64,000 nucleotides of DNA from Paraburkholderia kururiensis JCM 10599 = LMG 19447 (GTDB lineage: Bacteria; Pseudomonadota; Gammaproteobacteria; Burkholderiales; Burkholderiaceae). Each line of letters starts with the position of its first letter. Positions within the stretch are counted from its first letter, which is position 1. Positions 36,299 through 45,881 of this stretch are shown piece by piece. Location of the stretch: contig NZ_RJZE01000031.1 of assembly GCF_003986935.1 (NCBI RefSeq), positions 25,066 to 89,065 on the forward strand, written 5' to 3'. Under the pieces are notes generated by a model, which was given only the letters and a program-made list of their open reading frames with translations, had not been told where the DNA came from and searched no databases. The translations under genes were made by a program, and so were the position numbers.

Positions 36299-37630
36299 GT
36301 GCCGCATCTACCCGGTATGCCGCCGCGCTGCCCCGCGCTGTTCGTGAGCGCGCCGGCTTCAGGCCAGGGCAAGACCACGATCGCGGCTGGCCTCGCGCGC
36401 CTGCACCGGCGCGCTGGCCGGCGCGTGCGCGTCTTCAAGACCGGCCCGGACTTTCTCGACCCGATGATTCTCGCCCGCGCGAGCGGCGCGCCCGTGCAGA
36501 CGCTGGACCTCTGGATGGTGGGCGAAACGGCCTGCCGTCAACTGCTGGCCGAGGCGGCGCGCGAAGCCGACCTGATCCTGATCGAAGGCGTGATGGGGCT
36601 CTTCGACGGCACGCCATCCAGCGCCGACCTCGCCGCCACCTTCAACGTGCCCGTGGCCGCCGTGATTTCCGCGAAGGCGATGGCGCAGACCTTTGGCGCC
36701 ATCGCCTTCGGCCTCGCACGCTTTCGGAAAGACGTGCCCTTTTACGGCGTGCTGGCGAACCACGTTGGCTCGGCACGTCATGCGCAGATGCTGGAAAGCG
36801 CGCTACCCAACGATCTTCGCTGGCTCGGCCACGTCGCGCCCGCCACGGAGATGGCCCTGCCCGACCGGCATCTGGGCCTGCATCAAGCCGATGAAATAGA
36901 CGACCTCGAAGCACGCATCGAACGCGCCGCAGATGCACTGGCCGATACCGCGCTGGCGCAGTTGCCACCCGCCATCGAATTCGCGGCCGAGCCGCGCGAG
37001 ACGTTGCCGCCGCTGCTCGCCGGCCTGCAGATTGCCGTGGCACGCGATGCCGCGTTCTCGTTCATCTATCCCGCGAACCTCGCGCTGCTCGAAGCGCTGG
37101 GGGCGCACGTGAGCTTCGTTTCGCCGCTCGCGGACGAGCCCGTCCCTGCCAGCGCTCACGCGCTGTATCTGCCGGGCGGTTATCCCGAACTGCACGCCGC
37201 GACGCTGGCGGGCAATATGCACAAGGCGGCGCGCACCGCGGCATCCATTCGCGAGCACGCGGCAAAGAACAAGCCGATCGTCGCGGAATGCGGCGGCATG
37301 TTGTATTTGCTGGAAACGCTCACTGACGTGAACGGTGAATCGACGCCCATGCTCGGTCTGCTGCCCGGCCATGCCACGATGCAGGCGCGGCTCGCGGCGC
37401 TCGGCATGCAGGCGCTCGACACGACACACGGCACGCTCAACGGGCACACGTTCCACTACTCGCGCATGACGACGGCGCTTACGCCGCTGCGTTACACGCG
37501 CCATGTGCAAAGCGATGCGCAAGGCGAACCGGTGTGGCGGCATGGGTCGATCTTCGCGACCTATATGCACGGTTACTGGCCGTCGAATCCGGCGCTGGTC
37601 GCTGCGCTATTTCGCGGTGAGGCGGTCTGA
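36299..37630 (+). CDS. cobB: Cobyrinate/hydrogenobyrinate a,c-diamide synthase
   Basis: The 443-residue amidotransferase has an N-terminal ATP-binding domain (FVSAPASGQGKTTIAAGL; KTGPDFLDPMILARASG; LIEGVMGLFDGTPSSADLA) and a C-terminal class I glutaminase domain with the nucleophile Cys in AECGGMLYLLE and the late His in TYMHGYWPSNP. It amidates the a and c carboxylates. The start is GTG 36299, one base after the cobO stop, with GGAG 8 bases upstream; ATG 36317 is an alternative. It ends the plus-strand operon. Confidence 0.94.
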   Translation: MPHLPGMPPRCPALFVSAPASGQGKTTIAAGLARLHRRAGRRVRVFKTGPDFLDPMILARASGAPVQTLDLWMVGETACRQLLAEAAREADLILIEGVMGLFDGTPSSADLAATFNVPVAAVISAKAMAQTFGAIAFGLARFRKDVPFYGVLANHVGSARHAQMLESALPNDLRWLGHVAPATEMALPDRHLGLHQADEIDDLEARIERAADALADTALAQLPPAIEFAAEPRETLPPLLAGLQIAVARDAAFSFIYPANLALLEALGAHVSFVSPLADEPVPASAHALYLPGGYPELHAATLAGNMHKAARTAASIREHAAKNKPIVAECGGMLYLLETLTDVNGESTPMLGLLPGHATMQARLAALGMQALDTTHGTLNGHTFHYSRMTTALTPLRYTRHVQSDAQGEPVWRHGSIFATYMHGYWPSNPALVAALFRGEAV

Positions 37631-37682
37631 CGGCTGCCACCGCGATACGCCTCGGGCCCCACGCCCCACGGCCCACGCCTGA

Positions 37683-37979
37683 TCAGGCGTCGAGCCCATC
37701 CACCTGGTCGCGCCCTTGACGGCCCGCGAACACGTCGTCCACGAAGCGCTGCCCCGCGGTGAAGCCGGCCATCAGCGCCGTGCTGGCGCTGTCGAAGGGC
37801 CGGTCGTTATCGTCGGACAAGTTCCATGCGGGAAACGCTCGGGACGACATTTCGTGCCGCACGCTCACGATGGCGAGATAGCCCGTTCGGACCAGCACCG
37901 TCCCACCGACGATGGCGTCCGGCAAGCTGTCCGCCTCGACGGTAATTTCATAGCCCCGATATTGATAGACGCGCTGCAT
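37683..37979 (-). CDS. Small conserved-looking protein of unknown function
   Basis: The 98-residue protein begins MQRVYQYRGYEITVEADSL and has a strong GGGAGGAA site before its ATG. The pattern of aromatic and charged residues suggests a compact alpha/beta fold. I recall similar short Burkholderia hypothetical proteins but no function. It is convergent with cobB (52 bases) and not part of that operon. The composition is less GC-extreme than its neighbours. Confidence 0.65.
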   Translation of the reverse strand: MQRVYQYRGYEITVEADSLPDAIVGGTVLVRTGYLAIVSVRHEMSSRAFPAWNLSDDNDRPFDSASTALMAGFTAGQRFVDDVFAGRQGRDQVDGLDA

Positions 37980-38662
37980 TTCTTCCTCCCATGCAGCACA
38001 GTGTAGGTCGCCAGAAAACGCGTGGCGAAAAGAATTGACGCGCCGGGACCAGCGGCTTCAATCGCATGAGCAGGCGAATCTGCGGCGGATTATTCGCAGC
38101 AGATCGCTTTGTCGATATGCGCCTATATCAGACGTGAGTTCATGGCGCCCAAGAGAAGCAAGGCTGGGCAATCGCAATGCGTAAATCGCGTGACAGCCGA
38201 ACGTCGCCTGAATGACAATCGCTGCCGGAGTATCGGGCGCTATAACGCTATTACCTGCAACCGACAAAACGCCGACAAAACGAATAAGCCGCGGAAATAG
38301 CGCGCAGTTCGTTCACGGTCACGGCAAGCCGAATCGCAGCACGGGTTGCCGATGTGATCGCTTGAAGCCCACCCCATCCGCCACGTCGCGTCGACGCCCG
38401 CAAATAGAGGCAGACAAATGACGTCTTTCCCGTCCCACTGCCCCGCGCATTTAACGCCTTTCCTTAATGCGTTTAACCGAATTGTCATATAAGAGACCCA
38501 TCCCATATTCTGAGCAGATTCGACGCCATTTCAGTCATCTGCCATTACACTTTTACGCCTTCTAGCCCTCGTCTTATTCAATGTTTCTCGTGCCTTTCTC
38601 GAATCTTTCATAAAGCGACCGTATCTTGCTCGCTTTCTTGACAACGACCCGGGAATCACACC
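37980..38662. other. AT-richer gene-free spacer
   Basis: These 683 bases are clearly lower in GC than their surroundings and hold no convincing gene. The short open frames lack ribosome sites and family features. The region presumably carries the promoter of the PAP2 lipoprotein gene. TTGTCATATAA at about 38480 resembles half a Pho box but has no clear partner. Confidence 0.5.
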
Positions 38663-40639
38663 ATGCCCGTGCACCGCACGCCACGCTTCGTTTCGCCTCA
38701 CGCTTTCGCCATGGCCGTCGCCGTCTCGTTCCTCGTCGCTGCCTGCGGCGGCGGCGGGGTGAGCGACAACGCGCCGCCCGCCACCGTCGCGAAAGTGCCC
38801 TCGCCGCCGGCCGACCCGGGCTTCGTCGACAGCGCGCCGGTGCAGGCCAACGTGCTCGCCTTCGTCGACAACGCGGCCACGAACCAGCGCGGCGACGCGC
38901 GTTACGCCACGATGAGCACGAACGCCGGCGTGCGCGTGCTGAACGGCTTTCGCACGCTCTGGCAACCGCTCACGGACCTCGTGGACGCCGGCGTGAACGC
39001 GCCCGCTGTCGGCAGCTTCCCCGCCATCACCGCGTCGACGTGGACCGGCCTGCCGAACGACGGCACGCCGAACGGCACCGCGCTCAACCCCACGGTGCTC
39101 AACGCAAACATCCAGTACGTGGTGGGCGCCACCACGCAGCGCACCGCGGCCCAGGCTTCAGCCGCCTACTTCGACGACCGCCGCGGCAAAGGCTACAGCG
39201 TCACGGACGGCATGGGTCCGCTCACCACCGCATGGCGCACCGCTGCGCAGCAGACCACGAGCATCACCACGATTCCCGCCGACGCCACCACGACGCTCTA
39301 CAACGACAGCGGCAACAACACGGGCGTGGGCGGTAGCGCGAATGCGCAGTTCGGCGCCGTGGTGGACCTCGTCAACGCGATGGGCACGAACGGCTCCACG
39401 GAACCCGCGAAGCGTTTCTACAAGTACGAGCGGCCGTACCGCTGGAGTTCGAGTGTCGTCGTCGCGCCCACGCTCGTGCCGGCCGAAAGCACCACGCCCG
39501 CAACGGACGGCGGCTTCCCGAGCGGCCATGCCGCGGAAGCCATGCGCGATGCGCTCGCCATGGCCTACGTGGTGCCCGAGCGTTACCAGGAAATGCTGAG
39601 CCGCGCGCTCGAACTGGGCGAGAACCGCATCTTCGCGGGCATGCACTCGCCGCTCGACGTGATGGGCGGCCGCATACTCGCCGAAGCCGTGGTCGCGGCG
39701 AACCTCGCTGATCCGACCAACGCCACGCTCAAGCAGACCGCCGTCCCGCTCGCGCATGCCACGCTCTACGCCGCCACCGGCACGACGGCGGCTACGTTCC
39801 CGGCGTTCGCGGAGTCGGGCACGACGGCGACAGACCGCTTCGCCGACTACGCCACCAACAAGGCCAACTATCTGCGTCGCCTGACCTACGGCTTCACGCC
39901 CATCGCCGCGACCACTGCGGCGCCCGTCGTGCCGAAGGGCGCCGAGGTGCTGCTGGAAACGCGCCTGCCCTACCTCAGCGCGGACCAGCGGCGCGTCGTG
40001 CTGAAAACGACCGAACTCGCCTCGGGCTACCCACTGCTCGACGACGCCGAAGGCTGGGGCCGCCTCAACCTGTTCGCGGCGGCGGACGGATACGGCCAGT
40101 TCTCCGGCAACGTGAGCGTGACGATGGACGCCACCCAGGGCGGCTTCAACGCCGCCGACACGTGGCGCAACAACATCGGCGGCAGCGGCAAGCTGACCTT
40201 CGCGGGCACGGGTGCGCTCACGCTGGCGGGCGCGAACAGCTATAGCGGCGGCACCGAGGTGCAGGGCGGCACGCTCGTAGCCGCGTCGCCGCAGGCCTTC
40301 GGTGCCGGCGATGTCTACGCGAGCGGCGGCACGGTGGTCGTCCGCACGGGCGCACGCATGAGCATCAACGGTCAGTACACGCAGTTGAAGAACGCCACGC
40401 TCGAACTGGATCGCGGCGCGGGCGACACGGGCCGGCTCGCCGTGGCCGGGCTCACCACCTTTGTGGGCGGCACGTTGCACGTGAAGTTCGCGGCGGGCGC
40501 CGCGCCGAAGGTGGGCGACATCGTGCCGCTGATCGACAGCGCGCAGTTGCAGGGGCGCTTCGATTCGGTCGTGGTGGACGGCTTCAAGGTGACGCCGCTC
40601 TACAACTCGGGCGGCGTGGAAGTGCGCATCGACGGTTGA
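38663..40639 (+). CDS. PAP2-family phosphatase lipoprotein with an autotransporter-type repeat tail
   Basis: In this 658-residue protein a lipoprotein signal ends in LVAAC (Cys about 28) followed by a Gly run. The PAP2/vanadium-haloperoxidase phosphatase motifs are KRFYKYERPYRW, PSGHAAEAMRDALAMAY and GENRIFAGMHSPLDVMGGR. From about residue 480 the sequence turns into Gly/Thr-rich beta repeats of the autotransporter-associated strand type (LTFAGTGALTLAGANSYSGG, then EVQGGTLVAASPQAFGAG). No translocator barrel follows, so the repeats probably form a small beta-helix fused to a surface or periplasmic acid phosphatase. GGGAA lies 8 bases before the ATG. It is monocistronic. Confidence 0.85.
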   Translation: MPVHRTPRFVSPHAFAMAVAVSFLVAACGGGGVSDNAPPATVAKVPSPPADPGFVDSAPVQANVLAFVDNAATNQRGDARYATMSTNAGVRVLNGFRTLWQPLTDLVDAGVNAPAVGSFPAITASTWTGLPNDGTPNGTALNPTVLNANIQYVVGATTQRTAAQASAAYFDDRRGKGYSVTDGMGPLTTAWRTAAQQTTSITTIPADATTTLYNDSGNNTGVGGSANAQFGAVVDLVNAMGTNGSTEPAKRFYKYERPYRWSSSVVVAPTLVPAESTTPATDGGFPSGHAAEAMRDALAMAYVVPERYQEMLSRALELGENRIFAGMHSPLDVMGGRILAEAVVAANLADPTNATLKQTAVPLAHATLYAATGTTAATFPAFAESGTTATDRFADYATNKANYLRRLTYGFTPIAATTAAPVVPKGAEVLLETRLPYLSADQRRVVLKTTELASGYPLLDDAEGWGRLNLFAAADGYGQFSGNVSVTMDATQGGFNAADTWRNNIGGSGKLTFAGTGALTLAGANSYSGGTEVQGGTLVAASPQAFGAGDVYASGGTVVVRTGARMSINGQYTQLKNATLELDRGAGDTGRLAVAGLTTFVGGTLHVKFAAGAAPKVGDIVPLIDSAQLQGRFDSVVVDGFKVTPLYNSGGVEVRIDG

Positions 40640-40763
40640 GGCCGAGCTTCGTCACGGCAACGGCGGCGAAGAAAAGGGTGGATGCAAGCGCGGCAAGGTA
40701 GCTGCCGCGTTTTGCTCGCGCCCACTCGCCGCCGCGACTGTTGCCTTCCGGCACCGGCGCGGC

Positions 40764-41558
40764 TCACGACATGAACATCCCGCCATCCACGTTGATGGTT
40801 TGTCCGGTGATATAGGCCGCGTCGCCGGAGGCGAGGAACGCCACGAGGCCCGCCACGTCCTCGCCGCTGCCCGCGCGTTTCATGGGAATGCCCTTCACCC
40901 ATTCCGCCATGAGTTCGCCGGGTTGGTAGTCGCCCAGCAGCTTGCCCCAGGCCTCGTCGTTGTAGGCCCACATCTCCGTCGTGATGATGCCGGGGCAAAA
41001 CGCGTTGACGGTGATGCCCGTAGGCGCCAGTTCTCTTGCGAGGCTCTGCGTGAGCCCCACCACGCCAAACTTGCTCGCCGCGTAGTGCGGCGTATAGATG
41101 AAGCCCTGGCGCGCCTGGCCCGAAGCGGTGTTGATGAGACGACCCGGCTTTCCCCCTGCGAGCATGCGTGCCGCTGCCTCCTGGCAGCACAGGAACACGC
41201 CCTTGGTGTTGACGGCGAGAATCTTGTCCCACTCTTCTTCCGTGAGGTCCTGCAGTTTCGCGATCGTGATGACGCCCGCGTTCTGCACCGACACGTCCAC
41301 CTCGCCCAGCTTCGCCGCCACTTCGTCGTAAAGCGCCTTCACCTCGGCTTTGTCCGTCACATCGGCTTCTACCGCGATGGCGTTGAAGCCCGACTCGCGC
41401 AGTTGCGCGGCGGCGTCGAACACGCGTTTCTCGTTCGCGCACAGGCACACCTTCGCGCCCTCGCGCGCAAAGCGCTCCGCAATGCCGAGGCCGATGCCGC
41501 GGCTGCCGCCCGTCACCACGACTACCTTGTTCGTGAAACGTCTGATTGCGTCGTTCAT
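40764..41558 (-). CDS. SDR family dehydrogenase, probable sugar/polyol dehydrogenase
   Basis: The 264-residue classical short-chain dehydrogenase has the cofactor motif TGGSRGIGLGIAERF at about 15-30, NAG in VSVQNAGVITIAK, the catalytic Ser in LINTASGQARQ and the YxxxK pair in HYAASKFGVVGL. The usual C-terminus INVDGGMFMS is present. The Asp/Glu that would choose NAD over NADP is not clear. It is the last gene of the minus-strand operon, 49 bases after the FGGY kinase. Context suggests it oxidises a polyol to the ketose that the kinase phosphorylates. The exact substrate is unknown. Confidence 0.88.
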   Translation of the reverse strand: MNDAIRRFTNKVVVVTGGSRGIGLGIAERFAREGAKVCLCANEKRVFDAAAQLRESGFNAIAVEADVTDKAEVKALYDEVAAKLGEVDVSVQNAGVITIAKLQDLTEEEWDKILAVNTKGVFLCCQEAAARMLAGGKPGRLINTASGQARQGFIYTPHYAASKFGVVGLTQSLARELAPTGITVNAFCPGIITTEMWAYNDEAWGKLLGDYQPGELMAEWVKGIPMKRAGSGEDVAGLVAFLASGDAAYITGQTINVDGGMFMS

Positions 41559-41607
41559 GTGGGTTTGTCCTTGCTGGTTAGTGGCCATGCCGCGGGTGCC
41601 GATGCCC

Positions 41608-43089
41608 TCACTCGAGCCGCGCGATCCAGCGCAGCCATTGCGCGTGATGCCTGGCCGCCTGCTCGCGGCCACTGCCGGGCACGACGCGTCGCAGCACCTT
41701 GCGCTGCGCGCGGTTCGCGCCCAGCTCGCTCGTCAGGCCTAACTGCAGCAGGCCGAGCGCCGCGGCGCCCGCCGCCGAAATTTCCGTCAGTTCGAGCGTG
41801 CTCACCGGGCGGTCCAGCGTGTCCGCCAGAAACTGCATGAGAAACGGACGCTGCACGAGCCCGCCGTCCAGAAACAGTTCCACGAGCGGCAGTTGCGCCG
41901 CGCGTTCCATCACGGTGATCACGTCCTTGATCTGATAGACGATGGACTCGTACGCGGCGCGCACCACGTGCTGCCACGACGTCGAGAAGTCGAGCCCCAC
42001 AATCTGCGCGCCGCCCGGGTACTTCCAGTGCGGGCAGCCGATGCCGGAGAACGCCGGGATGAAATAGACGCCGCCGTTATCGACTTCGCTGAAGGCCTGC
42101 TCGGCGGCAGCGAAGTCGTCGAAGAGGCGCAGTTTGTCCTTGAGCCAGCCGGGCGTGGAACCCGCGCTGATCACGATGCCTTCGAGCGCATAGTCCACGC
42201 GTCCGCGCGCGCCGAAGCAGAGCGTGGAGACGAGGCCGTCGACAGGCGCCTGCGGCCGCGGCCCCACGTTCATCATGATCGACGAGCCCGTGCCCATCGT
42301 GGCCTTGGCAAGGCCCGGCGAGAGGCAGCCTTCGCCCACGGCGGCGGCATGCGAGTCGCCGATCATCGCCACGATAGGGATGGGCTTCGGCAGCAAGCCG
42401 TCCAGGTCCGTCGAACCGAAATCCGCCGCCGAAGGTTTCACGTCGGGCAACCGCAGCGCGGCAAGCCCGAATTCGTCGATCAACTCGCGATCCCAGTTCA
42501 GCGTGTGCAGGTTGAACAGCATCGTGCGCGACGCGTTGGTGTAGTCCGTGAGATACGACGCGCCGCGCGTGAGCTTGAACAGCAGCCAGCTATCGACGGT
42601 GCCGAAGCGCGCCTCGCCCGCCTCCATCGCGCGGGCCACGTGGGCGTCGTTGCCGCGCAGCCAGATCAGTTTCGACGCCGAAAAATACGGGTCGATCAAA
42701 AGCCCCGTGCGCTCGGCAATGCGCGCGGCCATGCCGTCGCGGCGCAATTGCTCGCAGATGCCAAGCGAGCGCTGGCACTGCCACGACACGGCGGGCGCGA
42801 GCGGCTCGCCCGCGGCGTCCCACAGCACGGCCGTTTCGCGCTGGTTCGAAATGGCCACGCCCGCGAGTGCGCCGACGTCGCCATCGAAGGCCGCGAGGCA
42901 TTGGGCCGCAGCCGTGAGCACCGAGCCATACAGCGCGTGCGGGTCCTGTTCGACGAAGCCGGCCTGCGGGTACGTGCAGCGCACAGGCGCGAACCCTTTC
43001 GCGCGAACGGTGCCCTCTGCGTCGAAGATCAGCGCTTTGGTGCCGCTCGTGCCCTGGTCGATGGCCAGCACATATTGCATTGAGGACAT
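41608..43089 (-). CDS. FGGY family carbohydrate kinase
   Basis: The 493-residue protein shows the FGGY two-domain sugar kinase layout: the phosphate-binding start LAIDQGTSGTKALIFDAEG, ATMGTGSSIMMNVGP in the second domain, and the C-terminal LFLDGGLVQRPFLMQFLADT. Overall it looks closest to glycerol-kinase-like members, but the expected substrate here is a ketose. The neighbouring split transketolase suggests a ketose phosphate as product. ATG 43089 (MSSMQY) or ATG 43080 can be the start; neither has a strong ribosome site. It follows the ABC ATPase gene by 103 bases. Confidence 0.88.
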   Translation of the reverse strand: MSSMQYVLAIDQGTSGTKALIFDAEGTVRAKGFAPVRCTYPQAGFVEQDPHALYGSVLTAAAQCLAAFDGDVGALAGVAISNQRETAVLWDAAGEPLAPAVSWQCQRSLGICEQLRRDGMAARIAERTGLLIDPYFSASKLIWLRGNDAHVARAMEAGEARFGTVDSWLLFKLTRGASYLTDYTNASRTMLFNLHTLNWDRELIDEFGLAALRLPDVKPSAADFGSTDLDGLLPKPIPIVAMIGDSHAAAVGEGCLSPGLAKATMGTGSSIMMNVGPRPQAPVDGLVSTLCFGARGRVDYALEGIVISAGSTPGWLKDKLRLFDDFAAAEQAFSEVDNGGVYFIPAFSGIGCPHWKYPGGAQIVGLDFSTSWQHVVRAAYESIVYQIKDVITVMERAAQLPLVELFLDGGLVQRPFLMQFLADTLDRPVSTLELTEISAAGAAALGLLQLGLTSELGANRAQRKVLRRVVPGSGREQAARHHAQWLRWIARLE

Positions 43090-43192
43090 TGACGAAGTCC
43101 GTGAAGTTTCAACACTGTTTGCTATTGGCGGGCGCGGCAAGGCTGGAGGGCCTGGGGTCTGGATGCAAGGAACAGGCGCCCGCAGTCACGCC

Positions 43193-44728
43193 TCACGCCG
43201 TGGCGAGTTCCATCACGCGCACGTCGCTCGCCTCTTCGCGCGGCAGCACGCCCTTGCAGCGGCCGCGCGCCAGCACCATCACGCGGTGAGACAGACCCAG
43301 CACCTCGTCGAGGTCCGAACTCACCACCACCACGGCTACACCGCTCGCCGCGAGTTTCGCAATGACCTCGTAGATGGCGGCGCGCGCGCCCACGTCGATG
43401 CCGCGCGTGGGCTCGTCGAGAATCACCACCTTCGGTTCGCGCGCCAGCCACTTCGCGAGCACGACCTTCTGCTGGTTGCCGCCCGAGAGGCTGCCCGCGC
43501 GCTGCTGCGGCCGCCCCTTCACACCGAGCCGCGCGATCAGCCCGTTGGCGAACTCACGCACCTGCTGCGGCTGCACCCAGCCACGCGCGCCGAGGCGGTC
43601 GAGGCTGCCGTACGCGAAGTTGTCTTCAATGGAGTGTTCGAGCACGACGCCCTGCTCCTTGCGGTCTTCGGGCACGAGCACCACGCCTGCGCGAATGGCT
43701 TGTGCCGGGCTGCGCAGATGCAGCGCCTCGCCCTCCACGAGCACGCTGCCAGACGAAACGGGATCGGCACCCGCGATGGCCCGCACGAGTTCGGTGCGCC
43801 CCGCCCCGACGATGCCCGCAATGCCGAACACCTCGCCCGCGCGCACGGCAAACGAAACGTCGCGAAACGCGCCCTGTTGCGACGTCAGCGAACGCACGTC
43901 GAGCACCGTGCGTTCGCGCGGCGCGGCAAAGTGCGGAAAGATGCGCTCCACGTTGCGGCCCACCATCTGCTCGATCAGCGTCTTCACGGGTACGCTGCCG
44001 TTCTCGTGGCTCGCAATCAGCCGCCCGTCGCGCAGCACGACGATGCGGTCGGCAATGCGCTCGATTTCTTCCAGCCGGTGGCTGATGTAGATGAACGACA
44101 CGCCCTGCGCGCGCAGCTTCGCGATCTGCTCGAAGAGCCGGTCGGTTTCCGCGCCGCCCAGCGCGGCAGTGGGTTCGTCGAGAATCAGCAGGCGCGCATC
44201 GAGCGTCAACGCCTTGGCGATTTCCACCTGCTGCTGCGCCGCCACCCGCAAGGTGCGCACGAGCCGGCTGGCCGACACGTCGAGCCCGAGTCGATGCAAC
44301 TGCTCTTCGGCGCGGCGCGACATCTTCGCGCGGTCGATCTTGCCGTGCCGCATGGGCAGCCGTCCGACGAAGACGTTCTCCGCAATGGAGAGATCGCGCA
44401 GCAGCCGCGTTTCCTGATGGATCAGGCCGATGCCGCTCGCGAGCGCGTCGCGCGGCGACTGCGGGGCATACGGCTCACCACGCCAGAACATGCGGCCGCC
44501 GGCATCGGGTTCGAGCGCTCCGGCAATGATCGACGAGAGCGTCGATTTGCCGGCGCCGTTCTCGCCCAGCAGCGCCACCACGCTACCCGGACGCACGTCC
44601 AGATCGATGCCGTCCAGCACCGTGTTGCGGTTGAAGGTCTTGCCGATGCCTCGCACGACGAGCCCGTCGTGCGTCACGTCGGGCATACCGTCGCTGATCT
44701 GGCCCGAGGCGGCTGCGCTCGCGATCAT
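43193..44728 (-). CDS. Ribose-type ABC transporter ATP-binding protein (two NBDs)
   Basis: The 511-residue ATPase has two fused nucleotide-binding domains, as in RbsA/XylG/MglA. The first has Walker A GENGAGKST and a drifted signature (LRVAAQQQVEIAKAL). The second has an atypical Walker A (GIVGAGRTELVRA) and the canonical signature LSGGNQQKVVLAKWLA, with Walker B VVILDEPTRG. This asymmetry is usual for the family. ATG 44728 follows GGAG by 7 bases and comes 11 bases after the binding-protein gene. It powers import of the sugar or polyol bound by the neighbouring periplasmic protein. Confidence 0.93.
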   Translation of the reverse strand: MIASAAASGQISDGMPDVTHDGLVVRGIGKTFNRNTVLDGIDLDVRPGSVVALLGENGAGKSTLSSIIAGALEPDAGGRMFWRGEPYAPQSPRDALASGIGLIHQETRLLRDLSIAENVFVGRLPMRHGKIDRAKMSRRAEEQLHRLGLDVSASRLVRTLRVAAQQQVEIAKALTLDARLLILDEPTAALGGAETDRLFEQIAKLRAQGVSFIYISHRLEEIERIADRIVVLRDGRLIASHENGSVPVKTLIEQMVGRNVERIFPHFAAPRERTVLDVRSLTSQQGAFRDVSFAVRAGEVFGIAGIVGAGRTELVRAIAGADPVSSGSVLVEGEALHLRSPAQAIRAGVVLVPEDRKEQGVVLEHSIEDNFAYGSLDRLGARGWVQPQQVREFANGLIARLGVKGRPQQRAGSLSGGNQQKVVLAKWLAREPKVVILDEPTRGIDVGARAAIYEVIAKLAASGVAVVVVSSDLDEVLGLSHRVMVLARGRCKGVLPREEASDVRVMELATA

Positions 44729-44739
44729 GATGAACTCCG

Positions 44740-45681
44740 TTACGGATGCTGCGAGATGAACGGCCCGACGTTCTCTTTGGTGGTGAGCGTAGCGGGCAGC
44801 AGCTGCTGGGCCGGCACGCTCTTCTTCGCGATGAGCTCAAGCGCCGAGTCCACGGCCATGCGGCCCATGCGCTGCGTCTGCTGCGTCATGGTCACGTCGA
44901 TCACCCCGTCGCGCACGGCCTTGAGGCCGGCCAAGTCGCCGTCGAAGCCGGCGATCAGCACCTTGTGCCCCACGTTCGAGACCTTGACCGCCTGCGCGGC
45001 GCCCAGCGCCATTGCGTCCGCATGGCCGAAGATCACGTTGATGTTGGGATTGCGCTGGAGCATGTCCTGCGCCACCGCGAAGCCCTTGTCCTGCGCCCAC
45101 TCGGCGGGCTGGCGCGCCACCACCTTGATGCCCGGCGCCTTCGCGATGGCCTTGCTGAAGCCCTTTTCGCGCGCGAGTTCAGGCGTCGTGCCCAACTGGC
45201 CCTGCAGTTCGGCGAGCGTCGCGGTGCCCTTGGTCTGCTTCACGATCCACTCGCCCAGTTGCTCGGCGGCGGCTTCGCTGTCGGTCGCGATGAAGGTGTT
45301 GCCCGGGGCGTCCGGCGGGTTGCGGTCCACGGCGATCACGGGCACGCCCGCGGCCTTCGCGGCGCGCACCGGCACGCCGGCAGCCGTCGCGCCGGCCGGA
45401 ATGTAGATGAGCGCGTCGATCTTGCGCGTGAGCAGATCCTGAATCTGGTTGACCTGAGTGGCGGCATCGCCCTTCGCGTCGACCGTGATGACGTTCACGC
45501 CCTTCTCTTTGCCGTAGGTTTCCACCGACTGCTTGATCTGGTTGAAGAAGTCGGCCTGCAGGTTCGCAACGGCAAGACCGATGGTGGTGGTGCCCGCCGC
45601 CGACGCGCTGGGCGCGGCCAGCGCGAAGCCGAGCGAAGCAGCGAGGGCAAGCAGGGATGCACTGGCGGAACGTCGATTCAT
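44740..45681 (-). CDS. Periplasmic sugar-binding protein of the ribose-type ABC importer
   Basis: The 313-residue protein starts at ATG 45681 behind GGAG and has a signal peptide (about 29 residues, ending PSASAAG). The mature part is a type I periplasmic binding fold: TTIGLAVANLQADFFNQIKQ, DALIYIPAGATAAGVPVRAA, PVIAVDRNPPD and VIFGHADAMALGAAQAV. The DRN and FGHAD segments contact ligand in ribose-binding relatives. The ligand is not deducible, but class members bind pentoses, hexoses, tetritols or branched sugars. It lies between permease and ATPase genes, the typical order being shuffled. Confidence 0.92.
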   Translation of the reverse strand: MNRRSASASLLALAASLGFALAAPSASAAGTTTIGLAVANLQADFFNQIKQSVETYGKEKGVNVITVDAKGDAATQVNQIQDLLTRKIDALIYIPAGATAAGVPVRAAKAAGVPVIAVDRNPPDAPGNTFIATDSEAAAEQLGEWIVKQTKGTATLAELQGQLGTTPELAREKGFSKAIAKAPGIKVVARQPAEWAQDKGFAVAQDMLQRNPNINVIFGHADAMALGAAQAVKVSNVGHKVLIAGFDGDLAGLKAVRDGVIDVTMTQQTQRMGRMAVDSALELIAKKSVPAQQLLPATLTTKENVGPFISQHP

Positions 45682-45711
45682 GTCTGTCTCCTGGTGATGC
45701 TTGTTGTTGAT

Positions 45712-45753
45712 GTGACGCGGTTGAGGTGATGCGGTTGAGCTGATGCCGTTGAA
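45712..45753. repeat. 14-bp tandem repeat (GTGATGCGGTTGAG)
   Basis: Three units lie at 45712-45725, 45726-45739 and 45740-45753, differing at a few positions. They are in the 200-base spacer between the permease and binding-protein genes, upstream of the latter on the minus strand. Confidence 0.65.
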
Positions 45754-45881
45754 ACGGAGAGGCCCGGAAGCGAAGCGGCTCGAAGCGAAGCCGCCCGGAA
45801 GCGATGAAACGGCCCGCGCACTCCGGCGCCATACGGCCCGGCTTGCGGCAAGTGAAAAGCGAGCCGCGGCCGGCCGGATCC

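Noticed and set aside
38058..38506. Short open frames in the AT-richer spacer
   Set aside because: They have no ribosome sites, no family features and atypical composition.
38478..38545. Pho-box-like half sites before the PAP2 phosphatase gene
   Set aside because: Single half sites only; I could not find two correctly spaced copies, so phosphate control is not supported.
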